In this document: in pieces, positions 15,843 to 24,046 of the stretch
Numbering within the stretch: the first letter of the stretch is position 1
Layout: every line of letters starts with the position of its first letter
Source: Endobacterium cereale
GTDB lineage: Bacteria; Pseudomonadota; Alphaproteobacteria; Rhizobiales; Rhizobiaceae
Assembly: GCF_009617585.1 (NCBI RefSeq)
Contig: NZ_WIXI01000047.1
Span: 284,715 to 348,714, forward strand
Direction of reading: 5' to 3'
DNA: 64,000 nt
Program-made: the position numbers and the translations under genes
The notes under the pieces: generated by a model
The model's database searches: none
Seen by the model: only the letters and a program-made list of their open reading frames with translations
Told to the model about the DNA's origin: nothing

Positions 15843-16556
15843 ATGACTGATTTTAAAGGTAAGGCAGTTCTGGTGATCGGCGGCAGCCGTGGTATCGGCG
15901 CGGCGATCGTGCGGCGCTTTGCCGGTGACGGCGCCGATGTGACATTCACCTATGCCGGATCGAAGGAGGCAGCCGACACGCTTGCGTCCGAAATCGGGGC
16001 GAAGGCCGTGAAATCGGATGCGGGCAACCGCAACGACACGATCGCGACCGTCAAGGCTGCAGGCGCGCTCGACGTACTGGTGGTCAATGCCGGCACTCTG
16101 GTCATGGGCGACCCGCTGGAGACGAATCCGGACGCAGTCGACCGGATGATCGACATCAATGTGCGCGCGCCCTATCACGCCGCGGTGGAGGCCGCCCGGC
16201 AGATGAATGACGGCGGGCGCATCATCATCATCGGCTCTGTCAACGGTGATCGCATGCCCTTTGCCGGCGGTGCGGCTTACGCGCTGACCAAATCCGCAGT
16301 TCAAGGCATGGCACGCGGCCTCGCCCGTGATTTTGGACCGCGCAACATCACCGTCAACGTTATCCAGCCCGGCCCGATCGATACCGACATGAACCCGGCC
16401 GATGGTCCGATGAAGGACACGATGCACGGCTTCATGGCGCTGAAGCGTCACGGCCGGCCGGAGGAAATTGCTGGTCTGGCCGCCTATCTGGCCGGCCCGG
16501 AAGGCGGGTTCATGACCGGCGCGCTGCACACGATCGATGGCGGCATGGCTGCCTGA
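15843..16556 (+). CDS. SDR family oxidoreductase, BdcA-like
   Basis: A 237-residue short-chain dehydrogenase/reductase with the cofactor motif GGSRGIGAAIVRRF, NAG at residues near 80 and the catalytic pair in AAYALTKSA. Blocks such as TFTYAGSKEAADTLASE, IIIIGSVNGDRMPFAGGAAY and NVIQPGPIDTDMNPADGPM are very close to E. coli BdcA, described as a cyclic-di-GMP-binding biofilm-dispersal protein. Whether that role holds here is inference. The start follows GGAG, and two palindromes upstream fit control by the divergent TetR protein. Confidence 0.9.
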   Translation: MTDFKGKAVLVIGGSRGIGAAIVRRFAGDGADVTFTYAGSKEAADTLASEIGAKAVKSDAGNRNDTIATVKAAGALDVLVVNAGTLVMGDPLETNPDAVDRMIDINVRAPYHAAVEAARQMNDGGRIIIIGSVNGDRMPFAGGAAYALTKSAVQGMARGLARDFGPRNITVNVIQPGPIDTDMNPADGPMKDTMHGFMALKRHGRPEEIAGLAAYLAGPEGGFMTGALHTIDGGMAA

Positions 16557-16703
16557 CACGGACTGAAAACCTCTCGCCGCCGGACATCTCCGGCGGCGGG
16601 AAAAATACCCGAAAAATGGTTCTCACGGAAAATTTTGCCCCGAAGGGATGCAATTCCTGATCGGATCGGTATATTCCTCACCCATGGACACCCGATTGCG
16701 TGT

Positions 16704-16873
16704 GTCCGGTTCGCTGTCTCAACAGGGTTGATATGGTTCCGAACCGGACGTTCCCACTTCACGGTCGAGAGATCACCGCGCCCCGCCAAAAGCCGGGGTC
16801 GCTTCGTCACGCCATCATCGCAATCGCTGATCGTTTTTCGCCGTCCCGGTCCTTGGGCGGCGTTTTTTGTTTT
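16704..16873 (+). promoter_or_regulatory. Structured leader with intrinsic terminator before terC, or an independent small RNA
   Basis: The region between the SDR gene and terC holds a perfect 10-bp stem GTCCGGTTCG/CGAACCGGAC (16704-16713, 16740-16749) with a small CTGT/ACAG hairpin in its loop. A CCCCG/CGGGG hairpin follows at 16781-16798. An 8-bp GC-rich stem at 16839-16862 is then followed by TTTTTTGTTTT. The terminator ends about 54 nt before the terC start codon on the same strand. This is the layout of a transcription-attenuating leader. The hallmark GGGGAGTAG of the yybP-ykoY manganese riboswitch, often found before terC, is absent. Confidence 0.5.
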
Positions 16874-16926
16874 CCCTTTCAACCACAGAAGGAACGGCCA
16901 CCCGCAGGGGCAGGCCTCATATCATC

Positions 16927-18510
16927 ATGATATTTGAATGGATGTCCGATCCGGCCGCATGGGCCGGACTCGCCACCCTGATCGTGCTCGAAATCGTTCT
17001 CGGCATCGACAACCTTGTCTTCATCGCGATCCTGGCAGACAAACTGCCGGAGCATCAGCGCGAAAAGGCACGCCTGATCGGCCTCAGCCTGGCGCTGGTC
17101 ATGCGCCTTGCCCTGCTCGCTTCCGTCGCCTGGATCGTCACGCTGACGGCGCCGCTGTTTACCGTTCTCGGCATCGAGATTTCCGGCCGCGACCTCATCC
17201 TCCTGTTCGGCGGTGTATTCCTTCTGTTCAAGGGCACGATGGAACTGCACGAACGCCTCGAAGGCCATTCCGGCAACAAGGAAGGCAAGATCGAACATGC
17301 CGTTTTCTGGCAGGTTCTGGTGCAGATCGTCGTGCTCGACGCCGTGTTCTCGCTCGATAGCGTTATCACCGCCGTCGGCATGGTCCAGCATCTGTCCGTC
17401 ATGATGATCGCCGTCATCGTCGCCGTAGGCGTCATGCTTTTGTGCTCGAGGCCGCTGATGGCCTTCGTGTCGAAACACCCGACCGTGGTCATCCTCTGCC
17501 TCGGTTTCCTGATGATGATCGGTTTCTCGCTGATTGTCGAAGGTCTCGGCTTCCACATCCCGAAGGCATATCTTTATGCTGCCATCGGTTTTTCCGTCCT
17601 CATCGAGGCGTTCAACCAGATTGCGCGTCGCAACCGCGAGCGGGTGCTGACTACCGGCGACCTGCGTGAACGTACCGCCAATGCCGTGCTTTCGCTGCTC
17701 GGCAGCCGCCGCAGTGAAGCTTCGCTGGGCGAGACCAATGATGTGATTGCCGAGCGTGCTTCGGAAGGCGAATTGTTTACGCCGGTCGAACACGAAATGA
17801 TCGAAAGTGTGCTGACGCTGGCCGATCGCCCGGCAAAATCGGTGATGACACATCGTCTCGAGATCGACTGGCTGGATATTGAGGACAGCGATGAGGAACT
17901 TCGCCGCAAGGTGCTGGAATCGGGGCATTCCCGTTTCCCGATCGCCCGCGGCAGCCTTGACGAGTTTTTGGGCGTCGCTCTTGCCAAGGATCTTTTGCGC
18001 GACTTCATCGAGACGGGAAAAGTCGATTTCGACCGCTCGCTGCGCCAGCCGCTGGTCGTGCATGAAAGCGTCAATGCGCTGCGCCTGCTCGAACAGCTGC
18101 GTCAGTCGCCGCTGCAGGTGGCAATCGTGCTCGATGAATATGGCTCTGTCGAAGGCATGGTCACCGCAACTGACCTGCTGGAAGCCATCGCCGGCGATTT
18201 CGCCGATGACGACGAAGAGCAGTTGACTGTAGAGCGCGGCGAAGACGGCTCGCTTCTGGTCGATGGCTGGATCGATATCCGCCACGTCTCGAAACTGCTG
18301 GACATCGACCTCGTCGACGATGCCGACCGTTATTCGACGCTGGCCGGCCTGATGCTCTGGCGCCTCGGCCACATGCCCCAGCAGGGCGAAACGGTGTCCT
18401 TCGGCGACCTCACCTACGAGGTCGTGGCGCTCGACGGTCGCAACATCGACAAGGTGCGTATCCGCACAACGGCATCAATGGCGTCCGAGCCGGTCGAGAT
18501 GCGCGCGTAA
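16927..18510 (+). CDS. TerC family membrane protein with CBS and CorC domains
   Basis: The 527-residue product has an N-terminal TerC domain of about seven helices with the conserved acidic segments EIVLGIDNLVFIAIL and DAVFSLDSVITAVGM. A CBS domain pair follows (from about residue 300, PAKSVMTHRLEIDWL), then a C-terminal CorC/HlyC transporter-associated domain. This is the E. coli YegH/YoaE architecture. TerC proteins are linked to metal efflux, notably manganese, and to protein metalation at the membrane; the ion here is not shown. The start at 16927 gives the usual N-terminus. Expression is probably affected by the terminator-bearing leader. Confidence 0.92.
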   Translation: MIFEWMSDPAAWAGLATLIVLEIVLGIDNLVFIAILADKLPEHQREKARLIGLSLALVMRLALLASVAWIVTLTAPLFTVLGIEISGRDLILLFGGVFLLFKGTMELHERLEGHSGNKEGKIEHAVFWQVLVQIVVLDAVFSLDSVITAVGMVQHLSVMMIAVIVAVGVMLLCSRPLMAFVSKHPTVVILCLGFLMMIGFSLIVEGLGFHIPKAYLYAAIGFSVLIEAFNQIARRNRERVLTTGDLRERTANAVLSLLGSRRSEASLGETNDVIAERASEGELFTPVEHEMIESVLTLADRPAKSVMTHRLEIDWLDIEDSDEELRRKVLESGHSRFPIARGSLDEFLGVALAKDLLRDFIETGKVDFDRSLRQPLVVHESVNALRLLEQLRQSPLQVAIVLDEYGSVEGMVTATDLLEAIAGDFADDDEEQLTVERGEDGSLLVDGWIDIRHVSKLLDIDLVDDADRYSTLAGLMLWRLGHMPQQGETVSFGDLTYEVVALDGRNIDKVRIRTTASMASEPVEMRA

Positions 18511-18517
18511 AACCTTA

Positions 18518-18925
18518 TCAAGCTCGTCGGCGAAAGCTTTCATCGCCGACGAGCGCCCTGCCCTTCAGCATGTTTTCAACGGTGGAAAGCATTTTGGCAG
18601 CCGTGCAAGGCTTCGGCAGGCAGTGGGCAGTCGGCGGAATATCCGTCAGCTCTTCACCGCAACGAGCAGACGAAACGATGACGCCGATATGCGGCGCGCA
18701 TTCGCTGATCATTTTTGCCAGATCGATACCGCTCAACGCACCTGGCATGTCGACATCAGTGACGACAAGATCGATATCCTCGTTCAACCCAAGTTGTCCG
18801 ATGGCCTCCAGCACGCTGGCGGCCTCCAGCACATCATAACCTGCATCTTCGAGAGCGTCGGCCACCGCAAATCGGATGAGCGCTTCGTCCTCGACCACCA
18901 ATACCGTGTGACGGATCGTGTTCAT
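18518..18925 (-). CDS. Single-domain response regulator
   Basis: A 135-residue receiver domain with no output domain. The acidic pair is in VLVVEDEALIRF, the phosphoacceptor Asp in DLVVTDVDMPG, and the conserved Lys in CLPKPCTAAKM. Proteins of this type relay phosphate or act by protein contact, often in motility or the general stress response. No partner kinase is adjacent. It is convergent with the terC gene. Confidence 0.9.
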   Translation of the reverse strand: MNTIRHTVLVVEDEALIRFAVADALEDAGYDVLEAASVLEAIGQLGLNEDIDLVVTDVDMPGALSGIDLAKMISECAPHIGVIVSSARCGEELTDIPPTAHCLPKPCTAAKMLSTVENMLKGRALVGDESFRRRA

Positions 18926-19280
18926 GTCCGGTCTCCCCTTGTTGAAGGTGACTAATGAACGCACAAGGATGGGAAATGATTGCGGCACAGCCTGTGCCAT
19001 TTTGAAACATGGTTAACAGAGGACTAACGGCAAGGTTAGCGCTCTGGAAACCTTGTTAGCCCACAGGGCTCGGCTTTTCCGCGATGGAAAGCAGACTGCC
19101 TTGCCCGATGCCGTCTGCGATTATCAGGATGAGTGGTTCGAGACCGTCGCCAGATGCTTCACTCGTAGCGGGGCCAAATGCGGCAGATGACGCAATCGTC
19201 TGTAAAAAAGCCGCGAAAGCATGTTGACGCTGGGCCTTCGAACCATCAACTAGGGGCAAACCTCCGAGCATAGGTCGAAA
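18926..19280. other. Intergenic region upstream of pgsA
   Basis: About 355 bp between divergent genes. A 71-codon minus-strand frame at 19056-19271 has no recognisable features and no good ribosome site, so I leave it uncalled. No other feature is evident. Confidence 0.4.
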
Positions 19281-19865
19281 ATGGCATCGCGCGCATACAG
19301 CATCCCCAATCTCCTGACCTATGCGCGCATCATTGCCGTGCCGCTGATCGTTCTCTGTTTCTTCGTCGAGGGTAAACTCGAAAGTTCGGATTTCGCCCGC
19401 TGGGCCGGTTTCTGGATTTTTGTCGTCGCCTCGATCACCGATTATCTCGACGGTTATCTCGCCCGCATCTGGAACCAGACGTCCAATATCGGCCGCATGC
19501 TCGATCCGATCGCCGATAAGCTGCTGGTCGCTGCCGTGCTTCTACTTCTGGCTGCCGATCAGACGATTGCCGGCTGGTCGCTGTGGGCAGCGATCACCAT
19601 CCTGTGCCGCGAGATCCTTGTTTCCGGCCTGCGCGAATATCTGGCAGCGCTGAAAGTGGCCGTGCCGGTGACGCAGATCGCCAAGTGGAAAACTACGATC
19701 CAGATGGTATCGATCGCCTTCCTTCTCGCCGGTCCTGCCGGCGAAGCGTACCTGCCCTACACGACCGAAATCGGTCTCACACTTCTCTGGGTGGCGGCAA
19801 TCCTGACCTTCTACACCGGCTATGACTATTTTCGCGCCGGTCTCAAACATATCGTGGAAGAGTGA
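19281..19865 (+). CDS. pgsA: CDP-diacylglycerol-glycerol-3-phosphate 3-phosphatidyltransferase
   Basis: A 194-residue membrane enzyme that makes phosphatidylglycerophosphate, the committed step to phosphatidylglycerol. The CDP-alcohol phosphotransferase motif is complete in DYLDGYLARIWNQTSNIGRMLDPIADK, with the expected D..DG..AR and G...D...D spacing. Several hydrophobic helices follow. The stop codon overlaps the moaD start (TGATG), so they form an operon. Confidence 0.96.
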   Translation: MASRAYSIPNLLTYARIIAVPLIVLCFFVEGKLESSDFARWAGFWIFVVASITDYLDGYLARIWNQTSNIGRMLDPIADKLLVAAVLLLLAADQTIAGWSLWAAITILCREILVSGLREYLAALKVAVPVTQIAKWKTTIQMVSIAFLLAGPAGEAYLPYTTEIGLTLLWVAAILTFYTGYDYFRAGLKHIVEE

Positions 19866-20119
19866 TGGTCAAGCTCGTCTATTTCGCCTGGGTGCGCGAG
19901 CGCATTGACAAGCCGGAAGAAGAGCTTGAGCTGCCGGCGCATGTGGTGACGGCCGGCGATCTTCTCGCCTATCTGAAAACGTTGGGTGACGGTTACGCGG
20001 CGGCGCTGGAATATCCGGATGTGATCCGCGTTGCCATCAACCAGGAACATGTCGAGCATGACGAGCCGATTGCCGACGCGCGGGAAATCGGCATCTTTCC
20101 ACCGATGACGGGTGGGTGA
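19865..20119 (+). CDS. moaD: Molybdopterin synthase sulfur carrier subunit
   Basis: An 84-residue ubiquitin-fold protein that ends in GIFPPMTGG, the C-terminal di-glycine that is adenylated and thiocarboxylated to carry sulfur for molybdopterin. The ATG at 19865 overlaps the pgsA stop codon. The partner subunit moaE follows after 124 bp containing a hairpin-rich repeat. Confidence 0.95.
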   Translation: MVKLVYFAWVRERIDKPEEELELPAHVVTAGDLLAYLKTLGDGYAAALEYPDVIRVAINQEHVEHDEPIADAREIGIFPPMTGG

Positions 20120-20127
20120 GGCGCGGT

Positions 20128-20198
20128 CCGGCAAAGCCGGAGAAATCGATCCAGTGAATCGATTTCAGCGCCGAACGCCCTGAGCCAAAGCGAAGGGC
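20128..20198. repeat. Hairpin-rich intergenic element between moaD and moaE
   Basis: Three adjacent inverted repeats are packed here: CCGGC/GCCGG (20128-20140), AAATCGAT/ATCGATTT (20143-20165) and GCCCT/AGGGC (20177-20198). This mosaic resembles the short palindromic intergenic elements scattered through rhizobial genomes. Copy number cannot be judged from the window. Confidence 0.45.
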
Positions 20199-20243
20199 CG
20201 GGATACGGTGCGGCATACCCGACCCAAGGCCACGGAGACGATG

Positions 20244-20708
20244 ATGACATCCCCTACCCCAACCATCCGTGTCCAATCCCACGACTTCGACCTGCAATCC
20301 GAAATCGACGCCCTGACGTCGGGCCGCACGGACATCGGCGCGGTCGTCTCCTTCGTCGGCCTCTGCCGTGGAGAACAGAACACACTCTCGGCGCTGGAAC
20401 TGGAACATTATCCCGGTATGGCCGAGGCCGAGATGCTCCGCATCGCCGCGCTTGCCATCGAACGTTTTAACCTGATGGGCCTGACCGCCGTGCATCGTTA
20501 CGGCAAGATCGCACCGGGCGAAAACATCGTGCTGGTCATCGCCGCATCGCCACATCGCCAGGCCGCGTTCGACGGCGCCAATTTTGTCATGGATTTTCTG
20601 AAGACGTCCGCGCCGTTCTGGAAAAAGGAACATGGCAAGGATGGCAAGGCACGCGACTGGGTGGCGGCAAAGGACGCCGATGACAGCGCACGGGACAAGT
20701 GGGCGTAA
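20244..20708 (+). CDS. moaE: Molybdopterin synthase catalytic subunit
   Basis: A 154-residue protein that inserts two sulfurs into precursor Z to give molybdopterin, together with MoaD. Family blocks include GAVVSFVGLCRG near the N-terminus, AVHRYGKIAPGENIVLVIAASPHRQAAF in the middle and the active-site Lys region PFWKKEHGKDG. I prefer the second of two adjacent ATGs (20244 over 20241) because of GGAG spacing. Confidence 0.95.
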   Translation: MTSPTPTIRVQSHDFDLQSEIDALTSGRTDIGAVVSFVGLCRGEQNTLSALELEHYPGMAEAEMLRIAALAIERFNLMGLTAVHRYGKIAPGENIVLVIAASPHRQAAFDGANFVMDFLKTSAPFWKKEHGKDGKARDWVAAKDADDSARDKWA

Positions 20709-20711
20709 GCT

Positions 20712-21608
20712 TCAGGGCACCACTCTTTCCTTCCGGCTGAAGACCAGAACCACGACCAGAGCCGAAACCACCACAAGATCACGCCACAGGATCGGCCCGT
20801 AACCGCTCCACAGCGTTTCCGCCAGACCGATCAGCGCCGCACCGCAGGCCGCGCGCAACGGATGCGCATGTCCGCCGGCCGCCGCGATCAACACCACCTT
20901 CAACCCGAACAGCAGGCCCGCGCCAAAATCCATCGTGCCGTAATAGGCGGTGGACAGGATGCCACCGGCACAGGCGTAGAAAGCCGCCGCCACATAAGCA
21001 AGAACGAAGGCACGACCGGCATCGACACCCAATAATTCGGCCGCATGTGCATCATCCGACACCGCCCGCCAGATACGGCCGGCGCGGTGTTTCACCAGCA
21101 CCAAATGACCGAGCGCGATCAGCAGCAGCAGGATGGCGGCATTGATCAGCTGGATCAGCGTCAATGTTATCGTCGCCGTTGCGCCGAGAGGCAATGACAG
21201 CGGTTGATTGAGAAACGGCGACAGCCACAGTTCGCGACTGCCGGCGACAAGGCGTGCCGCCTCCATCAAGACCAGCACGATACCGAGCGAAGCGACGATC
21301 AGCGCATTCGGGGCGATGTGCTTGAGCGGCAGCTGCACATGCCGGCCGACCAACGCCGCGATAGCCAGCCCGCCCACCAGCGCCAGAAAGGCGCCAAGCG
21401 AAAGCGCAGCGGGCAGAACCAGCCAGAGACGGTTCCAGCCAAAATGCGTGCCGAGCAGAAGGAGATGGCCGGAAAAAGCGAAGAGCGCACCATAGGTCAG
21501 ATCGGCACGGTGGGTAACAGCAAAAGCGATCGCATAACCGAAGGCCAGCGCCGCATAAAGCGAGGCTAGCGGCACGGCATTGGCAATCTGCTGCAACAGG
21601 TAGACCAT
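20712..21608 (-). CDS. Branched-chain amino acid-type ABC transporter permease (LivH-like)
   Basis: A 298-residue inner-membrane permease of the BPD_transp_2 family with about eight helices. The coupling-loop region RAVSDDAHAAELLGVDAGRAFVLAYVAAAFYACAGGILSTAYYGTMDF is typical of LivH. No ATPase, partner permease or binding protein is nearby, so it is an orphan component or uses subunits encoded elsewhere. It is divergent from a CGNR regulator with a perfect 36-bp palindrome between them. AGGAGGAG provides a strong ribosome site. Confidence 0.88.
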   Translation of the reverse strand: MVYLLQQIANAVPLASLYAALAFGYAIAFAVTHRADLTYGALFAFSGHLLLLGTHFGWNRLWLVLPAALSLGAFLALVGGLAIAALVGRHVQLPLKHIAPNALIVASLGIVLVLMEAARLVAGSRELWLSPFLNQPLSLPLGATATITLTLIQLINAAILLLLIALGHLVLVKHRAGRIWRAVSDDAHAAELLGVDAGRAFVLAYVAAAFYACAGGILSTAYYGTMDFGAGLLFGLKVVLIAAAGGHAHPLRAACGAALIGLAETLWSGYGPILWRDLVVVSALVVVLVFSRKERVVP

Positions 21609-21625
21609 GGCTCCTCCTGTCCATC

Positions 21626-21661
21626 AGTATAACTGGTAAAACCGCTTTTACCAGTTATACT
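21626..21661. promoter_or_regulatory. Perfect 36-bp palindrome between the permease and CGNR genes
   Basis: Exact 16-bp arms (21626-21641 and 21646-21661, AGTATAACTGGTAAAA and its complement) flank the centre CCGC. Each outer end supplies TATACT, a plausible -10, toward its own gene, so the site probably combines operator and back-to-back promoters. It covers most of the 59-bp intergenic space. Confidence 0.7.
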
Positions 21662-21667
21662 GCCGAT

Positions 21668-22213
21668 ATGGACTTTACATGGACACAACACCGTTTTGCC
21701 GGCGGGGCGCTGGCGCTCGACGTCGCCAACAGCGTCATCCTGCGCTTCGACCCGGAACGCAGCGTCGATCGCTTTGCCGATCCCGCCCAGCTCGCGGCAT
21801 TTCCGGCGGCGGCGCATGCGTTTTCCGCTGAGTGCGCCATGTTCGGAGCGCTGGAGCCGGTAGAGAAGGATGGCCAAGCGCCATTCTTGCGACTGCGCGA
21901 GGTCATCGACTCATATTTTCGCGCCAAGACAGAAGGCCGGCAGACGGATGCAATGCTGGCTGATCTTCTCGAAAACATAGCCGGCACATTGCGCGGCCCC
22001 AAACCGAAATCCCTCGAGGCCGCAACCGCCCATTCGGCCCTTCGCCTTCTCGACACCACGACCATCGATCGGCTGAAAATCTGTGGCCATTGCGGCTGGC
22101 TGTTCATCGACCGCAGCAAGAACCGCAGCCGCATGTGGTGCGACATGGCGGTCTGCGGCAACCGCACCAAGGCAAAACGTTTTTACGAGCGCCACAGGCC
22201 GGGAGACCTCTGA
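21668..22213 (+). CDS. CGNR zinc-finger (ABATE domain) transcription regulator
   Basis: A 181-residue protein with an N-terminal ABATE-like domain (RFAGGALALDVANSVILR) and a C-terminal CGNR zinc finger. The finger has two Cys in LKICGHCGWLFIDRSKN and two in RMWCDMAVCGNRTKAKRFYERH. The family is predicted to bind DNA and is thought to sense stress or ligands. No ribosome site is seen, and the TATACT ending 6 nt before the ATG suggests a leaderless transcript. It probably controls the divergent permease. Confidence 0.88.
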   Translation: MDFTWTQHRFAGGALALDVANSVILRFDPERSVDRFADPAQLAAFPAAAHAFSAECAMFGALEPVEKDGQAPFLRLREVIDSYFRAKTEGRQTDAMLADLLENIAGTLRGPKPKSLEAATAHSALRLLDTTTIDRLKICGHCGWLFIDRSKNRSRMWCDMAVCGNRTKAKRFYERHRPGDL

Positions 22214-22731
22214 TGCGTCATACCTTCTCGTTCATGCGGTTCTGCGCGTTCATCTTGGCTTTTGCCGCGATCGGCGGATGCCAGCGGGAGACCGACGAAA
22301 AGCTGGTCGAACTGTCCGGGCGGATCTTTGTGTTCAACTACCGGGTTGCGACCGCGAGTTACCTTGTCACGTTGCGCAAGACGGGACGTATCCCCGAGGG
22401 CAGCATTGCCGAAGCCGTCTTCGAAAACCCGCACGGCGGCGATGCGCTGGCAATACGGGAAAAAATCTTTTCGATCGATGACAGGATCACCCTCGAAAGC
22501 CAGCATCTGCATTGCGTTATGAAAGACCACGCCTATGCGGTGACGATCCGCATTCTCGACGGTTCGGGAAAACTGCTGCAGCAGATCGACACCAGCATCA
22601 CCTCCGATCTCGACCAGACGGTGCTGCCGTCGAAACCCTTGGTGATCGGCCCCGGTTACGCCCCCAACCCGGAGGTTTTCAAGGCTGACGGAACTGCCGA
22701 TTTGCGCAACGCCGACGATTGCTCGAAATGA
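22213..22731 (+). CDS. Putative lipoprotein of unknown function
   Basis: I do not recognise a family. The 172-residue product starts with a signal peptide ending in FAAIGGC, a lipobox-like site with Cys at residue 24. The rest is soluble with mixed alpha/beta composition and two further Cys (LHCVMKD and NADDCSK). The ATG overlaps the CGNR stop codon (TGATG) and GGGAG lies upstream, so the two genes are translationally coupled. Confidence 0.7.
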   Translation: MRHTFSFMRFCAFILAFAAIGGCQRETDEKLVELSGRIFVFNYRVATASYLVTLRKTGRIPEGSIAEAVFENPHGGDALAIREKIFSIDDRITLESQHLHCVMKDHAYAVTIRILDGSGKLLQQIDTSITSDLDQTVLPSKPLVIGPGYAPNPEVFKADGTADLRNADDCSK

Positions 22732-22759
22732 AAAAGCCGGCGCTCACGCACCGGCTTTT
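22731..22759. terminator. Bidirectional terminator between the lipoprotein gene and ndk
   Basis: A 9-bp stem AAAAGCCGG/CCGGCTTTT with T runs on both strands lies between the convergent genes and overlaps the stop codon of the lipoprotein gene at its edge. Confidence 0.75.
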
Positions 22760-22789
22760 CCGTTTAGTTCAAAACCTGAAATCCGGCAA

Positions 22790-23212
22790 TCAGCCGACGA
22801 TTTCGGTTTCTGCGAACCAGTAGGCGATTTCCTGGGCGGCGGTTTCCGGAGCGTCCGAACCGTGAACCGAGTTTTCGCCGATCGACAGGGCGAACTGCTT
22901 GCGGATCGTGCCTTCGTCGGCGTTGGCCGGGTTGGTTGCGCCCATGATTTCGCGGTTCTTCAGGATGGCGCCTTCGCCTTCCAGAACCTGAACGATGGTC
23001 GGGCCAGACGTCATGCCTTCAACCAGTTCGCCGAAGAACGGGCGTTCCTTGTGAACGGCGTAAAAGCCTTCGGCTTCGCGGGTCGACATCCATACGCGCT
23101 TGGAGGCGATGATGCGCAGGCCGTTGTCTTCGAATACCTTGGTGATGGCGCCGGTCAGGTTGCGCTTGGTTGCGTCCGGCTTGATCATCGAGAAGGTGCG
23201 TTCAATCGCCAT
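22790..23212 (-). CDS. ndk: Nucleoside diphosphate kinase
   Basis: A 140-residue enzyme that moves the gamma phosphate from ATP to other nucleoside diphosphates through a phosphohistidine. The N-terminal MAIERTFSMIKPDA, the nucleotide-binding GATNPANADEGTIRKQF and the active-site His in NSVHGSDAPETA are all present. The length is standard for the family. Confidence 0.97.
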   Translation of the reverse strand: MAIERTFSMIKPDATKRNLTGAITKVFEDNGLRIIASKRVWMSTREAEGFYAVHKERPFFGELVEGMTSGPTIVQVLEGEGAILKNREIMGATNPANADEGTIRKQFALSIGENSVHGSDAPETAAQEIAYWFAETEIVG

Positions 23213-23315
23213 GTCTCTGGTCCTTGTGTGTTGCGGAAAAGTGGGCGGTGTTTACCCGCCCCAAGCGCCGGAAACAAGGGGGTTCGCGTCATTGTTCATC
23301 CGGTGGGCGCCAAAT

Positions 23316-24005
23316 TCATGCGGCTGTCACACGCCGACCGAGCCCTTGATGAAGGTCAAGGCAGCGTTCGAACCAGCTCGAAACCGGATCACCCGGCTTG
23401 AAAACATCGGCACCGGCGGTGATACGCATCCATTGCAGCGCGCCGAACAGGATGTAATCGGCAAACAGCGGGCCTTCCCCGCCGATAAAGGGCTGGTATT
23501 TCAGCATCTGCCGCAGCGGCTCGAGTTTGGGCGCGAAGGCGGCGATGGCGATTTCGCGGCCGGTGCGCATTTCCTCCAGCGTGCGGCCAAGCAAGGCTTC
23601 TCGGCTGCTGCGGAAATAGCGCTGATCCTCGTCGGCCAGCATGTCGTGGATGTCTGAAACGGCAATCGCCGTGACCGCAGGATGGACAATGGATTGCGAG
23701 AAGCGCTCGATAAAACGAGAGAGCGCCTGGCCACCCTCGCCGCCAAACAGGGTCGCGCGATCAGGATAGGTCTGTTCGAGATAAAGAGCGATATCGAAAC
23801 TGTCGCTCACCAGCTTTTCGCCATCACGCAGGATCGGCACGGTTTTTGAAAGTCCGTTTTCCAATGCCGGAATGGCGGTAAAGGCCGTCGGCTTTTCGAT
23901 GAAATCCAGCCCCTTGTGGGCAAGCGCCATCACCACTTTCCAAGAGTGCGGCGAAAACGGTCGTTCATGGTCGCTGCCGCTCAGAGTGTAGAGAATGCGT
24001 GTCAT
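23316..24005 (-). CDS. Glutathione S-transferase family protein
   Basis: A 229-residue protein with an N-terminal thioredoxin fold (LYTLSGSDHERPFSPHSWKVVMALAHKGLDF) and the glutathione-binding SKTVPILRDGEKLVSDSFDIALYLEQTYP, followed by an all-helical C-terminal domain with GGEGPLFADYILFGALQW. The SPHSWK motif in place of the usual SPxC or SxxT resembles the LigE/beta-etherase branch. The substrate is unknown. A perfect 33-bp palindrome lies 42 bp upstream. Confidence 0.88.
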   Translation of the reverse strand: MTRILYTLSGSDHERPFSPHSWKVVMALAHKGLDFIEKPTAFTAIPALENGLSKTVPILRDGEKLVSDSFDIALYLEQTYPDRATLFGGEGGQALSRFIERFSQSIVHPAVTAIAVSDIHDMLADEDQRYFRSSREALLGRTLEEMRTGREIAIAAFAPKLEPLRQMLKYQPFIGGEGPLFADYILFGALQWMRITAGADVFKPGDPVSSWFERCLDLHQGLGRRVTAA

Positions 24006-24046
24006 GATCGTCCCCTCCTTTTATCTCGCAGCATGGGAGCGCAGAC

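Noticed and set aside
16557..16926. yybP-ykoY manganese riboswitch before terC
   Set aside because: The conserved GGGGAGTAG and the matching second conserved segment are not found in the leader, so I report only an unclassified structured leader.
16879..18372. A 497-codon minus-strand frame opposite terC
   Set aside because: The plus-strand product has complete TerC, CBS and CorC domains; the opposite frame is a low-complexity His/Asp/Gln-rich shadow.
19056..19271. A 71-codon minus-strand frame before pgsA
   Set aside because: No ribosome site, no family features and a composition that does not suggest a real protein.
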